A DNA stretch of 64,000 bases from Caldiserica bacterium UBA646. GTDB taxonomy: Bacteria > Caldisericota > Caldisericia > Caldisericales > Caldisericaceae. A program made the translations under genes and the position numbers. Below are positions 9,047-17,842 of this stretch, piece after piece. Below the pieces are notes generated by a model, which saw nothing but the letters and a program-made list of their open reading frames with translations, was not told the origin of the DNA and made no database searches. Numbering within the stretch: position 1 is the first letter of the stretch; every line of letters begins with the position of its first letter. Location: contig DBOM01000065.1 in NCBI GenBank assembly GCA_002299965.1, positions 49,280 through 113,279 of the forward strand, read 5' to 3'.

Positions 9047-9786
9047 GTAAAAAATTTATCGCCATTTTTATTTTGACTGTACTAGTTTTAAGTACCGTAG
9101 TAATTGGTGGAAACACATTACCACAAGGTAGTGTAGCCGCGGAGAACCTAAGTGTGGATGAACACCATCTAATATCTGCAACAGGCACAGGCACTATACA
9201 AGCAATACCCGATATCGCGTACGTATCGTTCGGAATACAGGCAGAAAACAGAGATGCAAGTGCTGCGATGGAAGAGATGTCCTTGCAAGCAAACGCAATT
9301 ATCAACGCACTGAAAGAAAGAGAGATAAAAGAAGAGGATATTAAAACAACGGGGTTAAGTCTTGTGCCTGTGTATCGCTGGGATAAAGAAACAGGAAAAT
9401 CTATTTTAGATTACTACAGAGCAAGTGAGTCTTTCAGAGTAAAATGCACAGTTAACAATGCCGGAGCAATTCTCACCTGTGCAGGGGAAAATGGAGCAAA
9501 TATAATACATGGAATCTCCTTTGACATCTCAAACCGTGAAGAACTAAAACTCGAAGCAATTAAAAAAGCAATGGATAATGCAAAAGCACAAGCAGAAATA
9601 TCGTTAGATGGAACAAGATATGTAGTTACTGGAATAAAAACTATTTCTATTGGCTCTATTCTCGATCAAACACGAGGTATCGATATAGCATTCGCAGGAA
9701 AAGACGCAGAAAATATAGAAATTCCAGTAGAAGGTGGAATGCTTACAATTCAGGCAACCGTACAAGTTATATACACATTTGATTAA
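9043..9786 (+). CDS. SIMPL domain (DUF541) exported protein
   Basis: 247 residues with an N-terminal signal-like hydrophobic segment (residues 4-20), followed by ISATGTGTIQAIPDIAYVSFGI at about 48-69, the start of a SIMPL/DUF541 domain that fills the rest of the protein. Members are periplasmic or surface-exposed, and some are linked to oxidative stress; the role here is unknown. It overlaps the DUF4349 gene by 4 bases and is followed by a strong hairpin terminator, so the pair forms a two-gene operon. Confidence 0.88.
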   Translation: MSKKFIAIFILTVLVLSTVVIGGNTLPQGSVAAENLSVDEHHLISATGTGTIQAIPDIAYVSFGIQAENRDASAAMEEMSLQANAIINALKEREIKEEDIKTTGLSLVPVYRWDKETGKSILDYYRASESFRVKCTVNNAGAILTCAGENGANIIHGISFDISNREELKLEAIKKAMDNAKAQAEISLDGTRYVVTGIKTISIGSILDQTRGIDIAFAGKDAENIEIPVEGGMLTIQATVQVIYTFD

Positions 9787-9797
9787 TAAACGTTAAC

Positions 9798-9848
9798 AAA
9801 TGACGGGTATCTTGCCAGTATTTACTGAATTGAAGATACCCGTCATTT
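9798..9848 (+). terminator. Long hairpin terminator after the SIMPL gene
   Basis: Perfect 16-bp inverted repeat (AAATGACGGGTATCTT at 9798-9813 and its complement at 9833-9848) with a 19-base loop that itself holds a small CAGTA/TACTG dyad. It is followed by AATTTTAC, a modest U-tract. It ends the DUF4349-SIMPL operon. Confidence 0.8.
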
Positions 9849-9959
9849 AATTTTACACAAAGAGTTTGATAGTTTTAGTAAATCAAAATATACAACTTAA
9901 GCAATATAATGCAACTTTTTCAAAATTAATAAAAACCATTTTTTTCTTGAGCAATTAAT

Positions 9960-9987
9960 TTGACAAAACTTGAAATATGCGTATAAT
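9960..9987 (+). promoter_or_regulatory. Consensus promoter upstream of the GC-rich leader
   Basis: TTGACA (9960-9965), 16-bp spacer, TATAAT (9982-9987). Both boxes are perfect. Transcription should begin near 9994, so all of the structured element at 10000-10110 would be made as RNA in front of the methyltransferase gene. Confidence 0.8.
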
Positions 9988-9999
9988 CCTCTCGGAATT

Positions 10000-10110
10000 G
10001 CGCCCTGGCCCTATCCTGCATCTCTGTGACCAAAAACTTTTGCATCTCTCCAAGATTCGAGAGATTGAAAGGCGAGAGGGGAAGGGTTGGGGCTCTTTGA
10101 CTTATCAAAG
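10000..10110 (+). ncRNA. Candidate structured leader RNA or small ncRNA (unassigned)
   Basis: Within the 374-base gap 9787-10160 this block is much richer in G and C than its surroundings. GCCCTGGCCCT (10002-10012) can pair over 11 bp, three of them G-U, with AGGGTTGGGGC (10083-10093), and TCCT/GGGG extends the helix inward. Inside is a perfect 7-bp hairpin ATCTCTC/GAGAGAT (10044-10050 with 10059-10065). TGCATCTCT occurs twice (10018-10026, 10041-10049), so GAGAGAT could pair with either copy. A third hairpin CTTTGA-CTTA-TCAAAG is at 10095-10110. No known riboswitch consensus is recognisable to me. Alternatives are a small mobile repeat or a remnant of foreign DNA. Confidence 0.45.
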
Positions 10111-10160
10111 AATAACAATAAAATAGAAAAGACAATAAATTTCCGCATGAAAGGATAAAT

Positions 10161-11012
10161 ATGCATAAAAATAGTATCGGCGTAAATCTTCTTATTTTTA
10201 TGAACAGATTTTTTAATCGCCCTGTTCATCCATTCAATCTGGAAGATGCAGCAATAAAAACATTTGCAGAGTGGGAATTTGAGCAATCAAAGCGCATCAA
10301 TTCTTACTACCTTCCTGAAACAGACCTTTTAAGAGAAATACAGAACAAGACTATACTGGATATCGGGGCAGGCAGTGGAGGAAAAAGCACATTCTATGCA
10401 TTAAATGGGGCCAAAAAAGTAATAGGAATAGACACAGAAAAAGGATTTATAAAACAGGCAAAAGCATTTGCGATGTCGAAAAACACAAGAAACATTGAAT
10501 TCCATGTAGTAAATGCAGAGAATATGTCTTTTAAGGAAAGTTCAATTGATATCTGCGTAATGAACGATGTATTTGAACACCTGCAAAATCCCGAAAAAGT
10601 ATTGAAAGAAGCTCACAGAGTACTAAAAGGCGGAGGTAAAATTTTTATCAATTCGCCACCGTACTACCACCCGTACGGCGCGCACCTTTCTGATCTTATT
10701 GGGATCCCTTATGTACATATCCTGTTTCCCGAGCCTGTTCTTATAAATGCATATAAAAAACTTGGAGAAAATACAAAATCCTATGAAAAAAGAGTAAATT
10801 TAAGATTCGGCACGGTAAATGAAGAAGAAAAAATCACATATATAAATAGAATGACAGTAAAACGATTCGAACACATTATAAAATATGAAAACCCATTTAA
10901 ACCAATCCATTACAAGCTTATGCCACTGAAAGAAGGGGGTAGATTTTTATTAAAAACACCTCTAAGAGAGTTTTTTACAAAAATGATTGTTTTTGTGGGT
11001 GAAAAAAACTAA
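10161..11012 (+). CDS. Class I SAM-dependent methyltransferase
   Basis: 283 residues. Motif I ILDIGAGSGGKSTFYA is at about 68-83, GIDTEKGFIKQA gives the acidic SAM-binding residue, and DVFEHLQNPEKVLKEAHRVLKGGGKI (about 137-162) is the post-motif seen in Methyltransf_11-type enzymes. SAM binding is clear; the substrate is not. A C-terminal extension of about 100 residues is rich in aromatic and basic residues. AAAGG lies 8 bases before the ATG. It is transcribed alone, behind the promoter at 9960 and the structured leader, and converges on pepT. Confidence 0.75.
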   Translation: MHKNSIGVNLLIFMNRFFNRPVHPFNLEDAAIKTFAEWEFEQSKRINSYYLPETDLLREIQNKTILDIGAGSGGKSTFYALNGAKKVIGIDTEKGFIKQAKAFAMSKNTRNIEFHVVNAENMSFKESSIDICVMNDVFEHLQNPEKVLKEAHRVLKGGGKIFINSPPYYHPYGAHLSDLIGIPYVHILFPEPVLINAYKKLGENTKSYEKRVNLRFGTVNEEEKITYINRMTVKRFEHIIKYENPFKPIHYKLMPLKEGGRFLLKTPLREFFTKMIVFVGEKN

Positions 11013-11084
11013 AATAAAAATTTCATCGCCACTAAAGTGCCCTGCTATTTTTACTTTTCTTTCAAGGAACAACTTCATAAAATA

Positions 11085-12314
11085 TTACTGCTCCACCTTC
11101 CCAATCTCTTTAACAATATTTACTATAACTTCAACCGCTTTCCCCATAGCAAATATTGGTATATATTCATATACGCCGTGAAAATTATGCCCACCTGAAA
11201 ATAAATTCGGTGTCGGCAATCCCATAAATGAAAATTGAGCTCCGTCAGTTCCACCTCGTATCGGCTTTACAATGGGGCTAATTCCAGCATCTCTAATTGC
11301 TTTTTGTGCAATACCAATTAGTTGAGGATTTTTAGCAATGATCTCTTTCATGTTGTAATACGAATCTTTTAGTCTTAGTTCTACTGTCCCCTTCCCATAT
11401 TTCTTATTAATAAAATGCACACATTCTCTTGCAAATTTCTTCCTTTTTTCAAACCTATCTTTATCATGGTCCCTTATAATACATTTCTGTACCGTCTTCT
11501 CTACTCCTCCATTCATTTCGTATATATGATAAAAACCTTCATACTTCTCTGTAAATTCTGGAGTTTCACCTTTTGGAAAAAGTTCAAGTAATTCAGTTGC
11601 AATACGAATTGCGTTCTTCATTATACCCTTAGCACTTCCAGGATGAATACTTTTGCCATGAATAATAAAAGTAGCTGATGCAGCATTAAAATTTTCGTAT
11701 TCAAAGCTACCAATCTCGTCTCCATCCATCGTATATGCATAGTCAGCCCCGAACTTCTTTACATTAAATTTTTTTGGCCCCTTACCTATCTCTTCATCGG
11801 GAGTAAATGCAAACTTTACCGTACCATGTTTTATCTCCGGGTGTTCTACTAAATATTGAACAGCAGTCACTATCTCAGCAATACCTGCTTTATCATCAGC
11901 ACCAAGAAGAGTCGTTCCATCAGTAACAATAATGTCTTTCCCATAATAATTCTTCATTGCAGGAAATTCCTGAACTTTCAAAACAATGCCCAACTTTTTA
12001 TTTAATACGATATCGCCACCTTTATAATTTTTCACTATACGTGGCTTCACATTTTTGCCAGATACCTCGGGAGATGTATCCAGATGGGCAACAAAACCAA
12101 CAACAGGGACACTCCTTCTAATATTTGAAGGGACACTCCCCATAACATATCCATTTTTATCTATCTCAACATCAATGCCCATACCCTTCATTTCTTCCGA
12201 TAGTCTTCTTCCCAACTTAAGCTGTTTTGCCGTACTTGGCGTGGTAGAAGAATCTTCGCTTGATTGCGTGTCATAAGAAATATAATCAAGAAATCGCTCT
12301 GTAACACCCTGCAT
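11085..12314 (-). CDS. pepT: Peptidase T (tripeptide aminopeptidase, M20B)
   Basis: 409 residues from ATG 12314, chosen because GAGGAGG lies 7 bases before it; an upstream GTG in frame would read through that ribosome site. FVAHLDTSPEVSG (metal-binding H and D), LLGADDKAGIAE (metal-bridging D), TPDEEIGKGP (general-base EE) and GGTDGAQFSFMGLPTPNLFSGGHNFHG match PepT. The enzyme removes the N-terminal residue from tripeptides with two zinc ions. It fits peptide-based growth. The gene stands alone between convergent and divergent neighbours. Confidence 0.93.
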   Translation of the reverse strand: MQGVTERFLDYISYDTQSSEDSSTTPSTAKQLKLGRRLSEEMKGMGIDVEIDKNGYVMGSVPSNIRRSVPVVGFVAHLDTSPEVSGKNVKPRIVKNYKGGDIVLNKKLGIVLKVQEFPAMKNYYGKDIIVTDGTTLLGADDKAGIAEIVTAVQYLVEHPEIKHGTVKFAFTPDEEIGKGPKKFNVKKFGADYAYTMDGDEIGSFEYENFNAASATFIIHGKSIHPGSAKGIMKNAIRIATELLELFPKGETPEFTEKYEGFYHIYEMNGGVEKTVQKCIIRDHDKDRFEKRKKFARECVHFINKKYGKGTVELRLKDSYYNMKEIIAKNPQLIGIAQKAIRDAGISPIVKPIRGGTDGAQFSFMGLPTPNLFSGGHNFHGVYEYIPIFAMGKAVEVIVNIVKEIGKVEQ

Positions 12315-12373
12315 AATATTGCCTCCTCTCACATTTTGCTATATTGTAGCATTTTTTCAATACAATAAAAACC

Positions 12374-12401
12374 TTGAATAAATAATAAAAATAAATAAAA
12401 T
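12374..12401 (+). promoter_or_regulatory. Promoter of the BASS-like transporter gene; leaderless geometry
   Basis: TTGAAT (12374-12379), 16-bp spacer, TAAAAT (12396-12401). Only six bases separate the -10 box from ATG 12408, and no Shine-Dalgarno is present, so the transcript probably starts at or very near the ATG. Confidence 0.5.
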
Positions 12402-12407
12402 AACAGC

Positions 12408-13361
12408 ATGAAGTCACAAGAAAATAAAGTAGTTAATTTTATCGAAAATAATGTCTCGCTATTTTTAATAATAAGCATACCTTTTGGATTGCTTTTTCCT
12501 TATTTTGTATTTCTCAAAAATTATATCACTTACCTTCTTATGATTGTTTTATTCGTCACATTTTTAAAGATGGATATAATGGAGATTGTGCATCACATCA
12601 AAAGACCTATGCTGCTACTCTATATTGAGGGTATGAGCCTAATTGCCGCTCCAATCATTGTTTATTTCGTTCTTACATTACTCAAATTCGATTACATCGT
12701 AGTAGCAGCTCTTGTACTGCTGGCGGCAGCGCCTGCAGGAGTAGCATCATCTGCAATGACTGACTTAACTTCCGGAGACACATCTTTGAATGTTGTTATA
12801 ATCTTTGTAAGTCACTTAATAGCCCCGTTTGCCATTCCATTCCTCTTCTTTATCCTTTTTAAAAAATATATAAAACTTGACTATCTTAATGTACTCATCA
12901 CTATGGCCAAGCTCATTTTAATCCCACTGGCAGCTGCTCTACTCTCAAAACAATTTTTCAAAGAGAAATTAAATTTAATAAAAGAAAGAAGCAGCCTGTT
13001 AACCATAATACCCGTATTTCTTATTTCACTAACAGTAATATCTATAAATGCACCGTTTATAAAATCTAATCCATTCCAGGTAGTGAAATATTTATTAATC
13101 GTGTATCCTGAGTATTTTTTCTTTATGGTCTTTGGGTTCGTTATAGTTTTCTGGTTAAGTCTGAAAGAAAAAATTGCCGTATCTAACTCAAAAACATTTG
13201 CAAATGTATCCATTGCAATGGTTCTTGCATTTGAATTTCTTGATCCGAAAGCCGCTTTAATCGTTGCGCTTGCACAACTACCATGGCCCACAATGCTTGT
13301 CCCCGTCAATATAATGTTAAAGTTTATCAGAAAGAAAACACTTGAAAATCAGTACTTGTAA
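12408..13361 (+). CDS. Bile acid:sodium symporter (BASS/SBF-like) family membrane protein
   Basis: 317 residues with eight to ten hydrophobic segments. AAAPAGVASSAMTDLTSGD at about 108-126 corresponds to the conserved discontinuous-helix region of the BASS fold, and a second copy-like stretch lies near ANVSIAMVLAFEFL. The family moves organic anions, often with sodium, across the cytoplasmic membrane. The substrate cannot be told from sequence. No ribosome site is visible and the -10 box is six bases before the ATG. Confidence 0.75.
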   Translation: MKSQENKVVNFIENNVSLFLIISIPFGLLFPYFVFLKNYITYLLMIVLFVTFLKMDIMEIVHHIKRPMLLLYIEGMSLIAAPIIVYFVLTLLKFDYIVVAALVLLAAAPAGVASSAMTDLTSGDTSLNVVIIFVSHLIAPFAIPFLFFILFKKYIKLDYLNVLITMAKLILIPLAAALLSKQFFKEKLNLIKERSSLLTIIPVFLISLTVISINAPFIKSNPFQVVKYLLIVYPEYFFFMVFGFVIVFWLSLKEKIAVSNSKTFANVSIAMVLAFEFLDPKAALIVALAQLPWPTMLVPVNIMLKFIRKKTLENQYL

Positions 13362-13371
13362 TTACCCATTC

Positions 13372-14607
13372 TTATACCTTTTCCTCAAGTTCTATTAACT
13401 TCTCAGCAGCGAAAAGAGAAGCAAGCTTTGAATGCTCGTAATAAATGCCCCCTTGCAAATAAACGGCATACGGCACCCTCATCGGCGCATCAGCTGATAA
13501 CTCAATTGAAGAACCTTGTATAAATGTACCTGCTGCCATTAAAATATCATTTTCATAACCTGCAAGTGGCGATGGCAGAACTTCAGCATCCCAATCTATT
13601 GGTGATACGCTCTGGACGGCTTGCGCAAACGTAACAAGCTTTTCGGGAGATCCTAGGAGAATTGCCTGAACAATATCACCCCGCTCTTCATTAAAAAGAG
13701 GTTTTACATCATATCCCAACTCGCTAAAGAACTTTGCGGCAAAAATTGCTCCTTTTAACGCATTGGACACAACAAGTGGAGCAAAAAAAACACCTTGAAG
13801 AAAAAGGCGAGTAAGAGAAAGCATTGGCCCAATTTCCCTTCCTGTGCCCGGAGCAGTAAGCATTGCTTCAATCTTTTTGATGTATTTTTCTTTTCCAGCA
13901 ATATAACCGCCTGTTGGAGTAATTGCTCCACCCATATTTTTTATAAGGGACCCCACCACAATATCGGCACCTACTTCCGTTGGTTCCTTCTCATCAACAA
14001 ATTCTCCATAGCAATTGTCTACCATGATACAAATATTCGGGTTAACTGTTTTTGCCTTTTTTATCATCTTACTAATCTCCTCGATTGTGAGAGATTTTTT
14101 GTATGAGTATCCGCCAGAGCGTTGAATAACTCCTACAGTTGCTCTTTTTATTTTTTCTTCTTCAATATTTTTAGCCATGTCTGTTTTATCAAACTTTATC
14201 CCGTATTCTTTCAGAGAGCCTGTCACTTTCCTTAACCCTATTATGGCTTCACCTGTTTCATAAGGATCCCCACTCAGGTAAAGAAGCGTATCAGCAGGAC
14301 GAAGCAGGCCAAAAAATGAAATGGAAATTGCATGCGTGCCGGAAACAATTTGAGGCCTGACAAGTGCCGTTTCTGTATTGAAAATCCTTTTGTAGACTTC
14401 TTCTATTTTATCTCTGCCAGGGTCAGAAAGCCCATATCCCGTTGTATCTCTAAAATGAAAAACAGAAATATGAGATTCCCTGAACGCATCTAATACTTTA
14501 TAAAAATTACTACTCTTTATCTTGTCTACTTTTTTGAACTCTTCTGAAAGTTCACCTTCACATCGCTCAGCAAGATTTATAAGTTCTTCTCTAATTTGAA
14601 TATTCAT
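13372..14607 (-). CDS. PLP-dependent methionine gamma-lyase family protein (YnbB-like)
   Basis: 411 residues. VFHFRDTTGYGLSDPGRDKIEEVY at about 49-72, RPQIVSGTHAIS at 83-94, and IMVDNCYGEFVDEKEP followed by VVGSLIKNMGGAITPTGGYIAG, where the lysine should bind PLP, match the YnbB/aluminium-resistance family. The exact reaction is not established; a role in sulfur amino-acid breakdown is suggested by homology. It overlaps the 3' end of miaA by 17 bases, an order also known near miaA in Firmicutes. Confidence 0.85.
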   Translation of the reverse strand: MNIQIREELINLAERCEGELSEEFKKVDKIKSSNFYKVLDAFRESHISVFHFRDTTGYGLSDPGRDKIEEVYKRIFNTETALVRPQIVSGTHAISISFFGLLRPADTLLYLSGDPYETGEAIIGLRKVTGSLKEYGIKFDKTDMAKNIEEEKIKRATVGVIQRSGGYSYKKSLTIEEISKMIKKAKTVNPNICIMVDNCYGEFVDEKEPTEVGADIVVGSLIKNMGGAITPTGGYIAGKEKYIKKIEAMLTAPGTGREIGPMLSLTRLFLQGVFFAPLVVSNALKGAIFAAKFFSELGYDVKPLFNEERGDIVQAILLGSPEKLVTFAQAVQSVSPIDWDAEVLPSPLAGYENDILMAAGTFIQGSSIELSADAPMRVPYAVYLQGGIYYEHSKLASLFAAEKLIELEEKV

Positions 14608-15502
14608 ATAAGAACTCCTTTACAAGTTTTTCTGCCTGTTCTTTTGCGTCATTTAAATCTGTCGTGTCAATCCAATGCACATTATCCTCTTTTTTAAACC
14701 AGGTAATTTGTTTTTTGGCAAGATGTCTTGTCCTTTGTTTAATTTCTTCTTTAGCTTCTTTAAGAGAAATAGTTCCGTTAAGGTATTGCAAAACTTCACT
14801 GTATCCAATTGCCTGTAAAGCTGTTTTTGACCAATTGGGATAAATATCCCTTAACCTTTGTACTTCTTCTACAAAACCTTTATCAAACATCTCTTCTACG
14901 CGCTTTTCAATATCCCAATAGAGAAGTTTCCTCTCTTTTGTTAGCCCTATTTTTAAGAACTCATAACGAACTTCCTGGTTCTCAACAGAAGAAATTTTAC
15001 ATCCAGTTTGCCTGAAAAATTCAATAATCCTTATAAGGCGCTTCCTGTCACTGACCTTGTCTGAAGCATCTTTATCGATACTTTCTGCCTTTTTTCTTAA
15101 AGCAGCAAAAGGCAACATATTGAGCTCTTCCCGCAATACCGCATCAGGAGGTGCTGAAAATTCAACAGGGAATCCTTCTGTAATACTCCTTATATACAAA
15201 CCTGACCCACCGACTATCAATGGCACCTTTTCCCGTTTAAAAATGTTGCTAATCGCCACCTCGGCATGTTTTTTAAACTCTGCAACATTAAATTCTTCCT
15301 GCACAGTTACAACATCGACTAAATGGTGCGGGATTTTGCTTCGGATATCTTTCCCCACTTTATCCGTTCCTATCTCCATTCCGCTATAAAACTGCATAGA
15401 ATCTGCAGATATAATCTCGACTGGAAATTTCTCCGCAATACATAAACTGAGTTGCGTCTTATGTGTTGCAGTAGGTCCTAAAATAATAATAATTTTTTTC
15501 AT
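14591..15502 (-). CDS. miaA: tRNA dimethylallyltransferase MiaA, with altered P-loop
   Basis: 303 residues. SADSMQFYSGMEIGTDK (about 33-49), the catalytic DSxQ region, is followed by PHHLVDV and VGGSGLYIRS, then the tRNA-binding insertion. The enzyme transfers the dimethylallyl group to A37 of tRNAs reading UNN codons, the substrate for MiaB. The P-loop reads GPTATHKT at 8-15, where the family has GPTAxGKT/S, so the Walker glycine is histidine (codon CAT). All other motifs are intact and the frame is open, so the protein is probably active or recently altered. It overlaps miaB by 4 bases and ynbB by 17. Confidence 0.93.
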   Translation of the reverse strand: MKKIIIILGPTATHKTQLSLCIAEKFPVEIISADSMQFYSGMEIGTDKVGKDIRSKIPHHLVDVVTVQEEFNVAEFKKHAEVAISNIFKREKVPLIVGGSGLYIRSITEGFPVEFSAPPDAVLREELNMLPFAALRKKAESIDKDASDKVSDRKRLIRIIEFFRQTGCKISSVENQEVRYEFLKIGLTKERKLLYWDIEKRVEEMFDKGFVEEVQRLRDIYPNWSKTALQAIGYSEVLQYLNGTISLKEAKEEIKQRTRHLAKKQITWFKKEDNVHWIDTTDLNDAKEQAEKLVKEFLYEYSN

Positions 15503-16758
15503 TTGCCTCGCAGGTGAATAAAATCAGCATCGATAATCTTCGTCTCAATGATATCGCCAACACGTGCTGCACACCCCTCTACAATAACCAATTTATCCTG
15601 TGGTATCCTGCCAAAAGCCTGTGCTCCAACAATTGACTCAATCAAAATCTCCACAGTTTTTCCTATAAAGAAGCGGTTTTTCTTTAAAGAAATAGCATTC
15701 TGCAAGGAAAGAAGGTCGTTTAATCTTTTCTTTTTTTCTTTCGCATCAATCTGTTCTTCCATCACCGCTGCCGGAGTATTTGGTCTCTTTGAATAAGCAG
15801 CAACAAAACTTTTATCAAATTGCACATATTCAACAAGCGATTTAGTTTCATTGTAATCTTTTTCGCTTTCTCCGGGAAATCCTACAATAATATCAGTAGT
15901 AATACTTGCATAAGGGAAAAGCAGCCGCACGCTGTCTATAAGCTCAATATATTGCTCCCGCGTATAGCCTCTCTTCATAGATTTTAATATTTTATTGCTC
16001 CCTGACTGTACAGGCAAATGAAAATGTGCGCACAGCTTTTTTAACTTCCTCATTCGTTCCAAAACAGAAAGAGTAAAATCCGCAGGATGAGGGGTAAGAT
16101 ACCTTAATCTCTTAAGGCCCGGGACTTTATCAACTTCTTCAAGTATTTCAATAAAACCATTTTTATACCCTATATCACGCCCGTAGTGATTAATATTTTG
16201 CCCTAGTAAAACAACTTCCTGCGTACCATTTTTAACGAGCTTATTTACCTCTTCCAATATTTCTTCTTTTGTCCTGCTCCGCTCCCTCCCCTTAGCAATA
16301 GGAACAATACAATAACTACAAAAATCGTTGCACCCATAAATAATAGGCACATATGCAAACACTTTTTTTGCAAGGGAAATTTTTTTCTCACCCATTACAG
16401 AAAATAGTTTTCTTAGCTTTTTAATACGGTCATCAAGAGGTTCATATCCTTTAGATAGAGCAACAATACTTTTTTCACCAACTCGCTTTATTGCCTGTTC
16501 TTCTACACTGGCAACGCATCCTGTTACAACAGATACCGGGTGACCTTGTTTTTCAAAAAGTTTTCTTATGCGTCCTATTTTGCTGAGAAGCTTTAAATTC
16601 GCCTTTTCCCGAACAGCACAGCTATTCAATAGAATTAAATCCGCATCTTCGTCCTTTTCCACCTCGTTATATCCTAAAGACAGGAGTACCTCTCTAAACT
16701 TTTCGGACTCATATTCATTAATCTGGCAACCATACGTGACAATCTTAAAATTTTTCAT
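15499..16758 (-). CDS. miaB: tRNA-2-methylthio-N6-dimethylallyladenosine synthase MiaB
   Basis: 419 residues from ATG 16758, preferred over an upstream TTG because AGAAGGAG precedes it and family proteins begin with a KxxTYGCQ motif (here IVTYGCQINEYES). N-terminal cluster cysteines are in YGCQ, NSCAVRE and TGCVAS. The radical-SAM motif is YGCNDFCSYCIVP, and a TRAM domain closes the C-terminus (KTVEILIES to FIHLRGK). It adds the methylthio group to i6A37. It overlaps the cca gene by 14 bases and miaA by 4, giving a coupled tRNA-modification run. Confidence 0.93.
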   Translation of the reverse strand: MKNFKIVTYGCQINEYESEKFREVLLSLGYNEVEKDEDADLILLNSCAVREKANLKLLSKIGRIRKLFEKQGHPVSVVTGCVASVEEQAIKRVGEKSIVALSKGYEPLDDRIKKLRKLFSVMGEKKISLAKKVFAYVPIIYGCNDFCSYCIVPIAKGRERSRTKEEILEEVNKLVKNGTQEVVLLGQNINHYGRDIGYKNGFIEILEEVDKVPGLKRLRYLTPHPADFTLSVLERMRKLKKLCAHFHLPVQSGSNKILKSMKRGYTREQYIELIDSVRLLFPYASITTDIIVGFPGESEKDYNETKSLVEYVQFDKSFVAAYSKRPNTPAAVMEEQIDAKEKKKRLNDLLSLQNAISLKKNRFFIGKTVEILIESIVGAQAFGRIPQDKLVIVEGCAARVGDIIETKIIDADFIHLRGK

Positions 16759-17842
16759 AAAGCTTTTTGCACTCCTTCTCAAGTATTTGCCTTTTCAAAG
16801 CTCCCAGTTCTTTTCCTTCCACATTGAATTTTTCTCCTAACTTACGGCCATCAACCTTTACTTTGCTGCATTCAACAAAAAATTTGCTCGCCTTTGCCAC
16901 CTCTCCCTCTTCTAACGAAAAAAGAGCTGCTGCTAAAGGAACACAAATACTTCTATATCGAGTAAAAAGAGAAAACAATGAATCAAAACCATCCTCTACT
17001 TTTTCTCCAGCAATTTTAGTCGCTATTTCGGCTTCCTTCCGATTTAAACCTAAAATATTCAATACAGGATAATCTAAAAGAACATATGAAAATAATGCCA
17101 CAATAAAAACATCTCTGTATGTAAAATCTCTGTTAATCTTTTTATCTAATTCATTAAACTGCCTGGATAAATCAGCTTTTTTAAGAATAAACGAAAAATC
17201 TTTTCCAGGAAAAAATATTTCAAGTACTTTTAAGACAGATAGAATATCTAAATTAAGAATCTTTTTTAGTTCCTCTCTTCGTCTCTCTCTTTTGGTCGAT
17301 TCAAGAGAAAAAAATGCACTTTTAATCTGTTCCTTCGTATCTTCGTCGATGGAAAGACCGAATGCTGCTGCAAGCCGAATCCCCCGAAGAACACGTACCG
17401 GATCTTCACTAATGGAAGTTGGAGAAACAGCCCTCAACACGCGATTTTTAAGGTCTTTTAGTGAAATATCTTTGTAAAAAAACTTTTTCCCCGAAAGGGA
17501 ATAACAGATAGCATTAATTGTATAATCCCGCAGCATAAGATTGTTGTCAATACTATTTGTAATTTTCATAAAATCAAATGTATAATCCCCTTGAATAGTT
17601 CGCAAAAGCAAAAAGTCCTTTGCATTCAAAAAAAAGTATTTCAGACTGCTATTTTCAAAAAAATCCAAAACTTTTTCAAAGTCGTTTTCCCTTACTATAA
17701 AATCAAAATCTTTAAGATCTTTACCACAAAAAGCATCCCTTATAGCTCCTCCGACAATATAGATGTCACTTATCTTTGCCTTCAGTGCCTCAACAAATGT
17801 ATCTGAAAGTACATCAGTTATAATGGTTTTTACTCTCTCCAT
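16745..17842 (-). CDS. cca: CCA tRNA nucleotidyltransferase / poly(A) polymerase family protein
   Basis: 365 residues, class II nucleotidyltransferase. IVGGAIRDAFCGKDLKDFDFIV at about 29-50 holds the G-G-x-x-R-D and metal-binding D-x-D. LMLRDYTINAI (about 102-112) and SEDPVRVLRGIRLAAAFG (about 144-161) are the family's motifs B and C. The protein adds CCA, or only part of it, to tRNA 3' ends. No HD domain follows, and the C-terminal part is short and poorly conserved. The one tRNA in the window has CCA encoded. It overlaps ymdB by 13 bases and miaB by 14. Confidence 0.85.
   Translation of the reverse strand: MERVKTIITDVLSDTFVEALKAKISDIYIVGGAIRDAFCGKDLKDFDFIVRENDFEKVLDFFENSSLKYFFLNAKDFLLLRTIQGDYTFDFMKITNSIDNNLMLRDYTINAICYSLSGKKFFYKDISLKDLKNRVLRAVSPTSISEDPVRVLRGIRLAAAFGLSIDEDTKEQIKSAFFSLESTKRERRREELKKILNLDILSVLKVLEIFFPGKDFSFILKKADLSRQFNELDKKINRDFTYRDVFIVALFSYVLLDYPVLNILGLNRKEAEIATKIAGEKVEDGFDSLFSLFTRYRSICVPLAAALFSLEEGEVAKASKFFVECSKVKVDGRKLGEKFNVEGKELGALKRQILEKECKKLYEKF

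Noticed and set aside
9926..10286. Two minus-strand frames across the GC-rich leader (69 and 91 codons)
   Set aside because: No ribosome sites, and both arise from the inverted-repeat sequence. I prefer a structured RNA or repeat, although a remnant of a foreign gene cannot be fully excluded.
11013..11084. Possible terminator between the methyltransferase and pepT genes
   Set aside because: CACT/AGTG leaves a loop of only two bases; no stable hairpin with U-tract was found.
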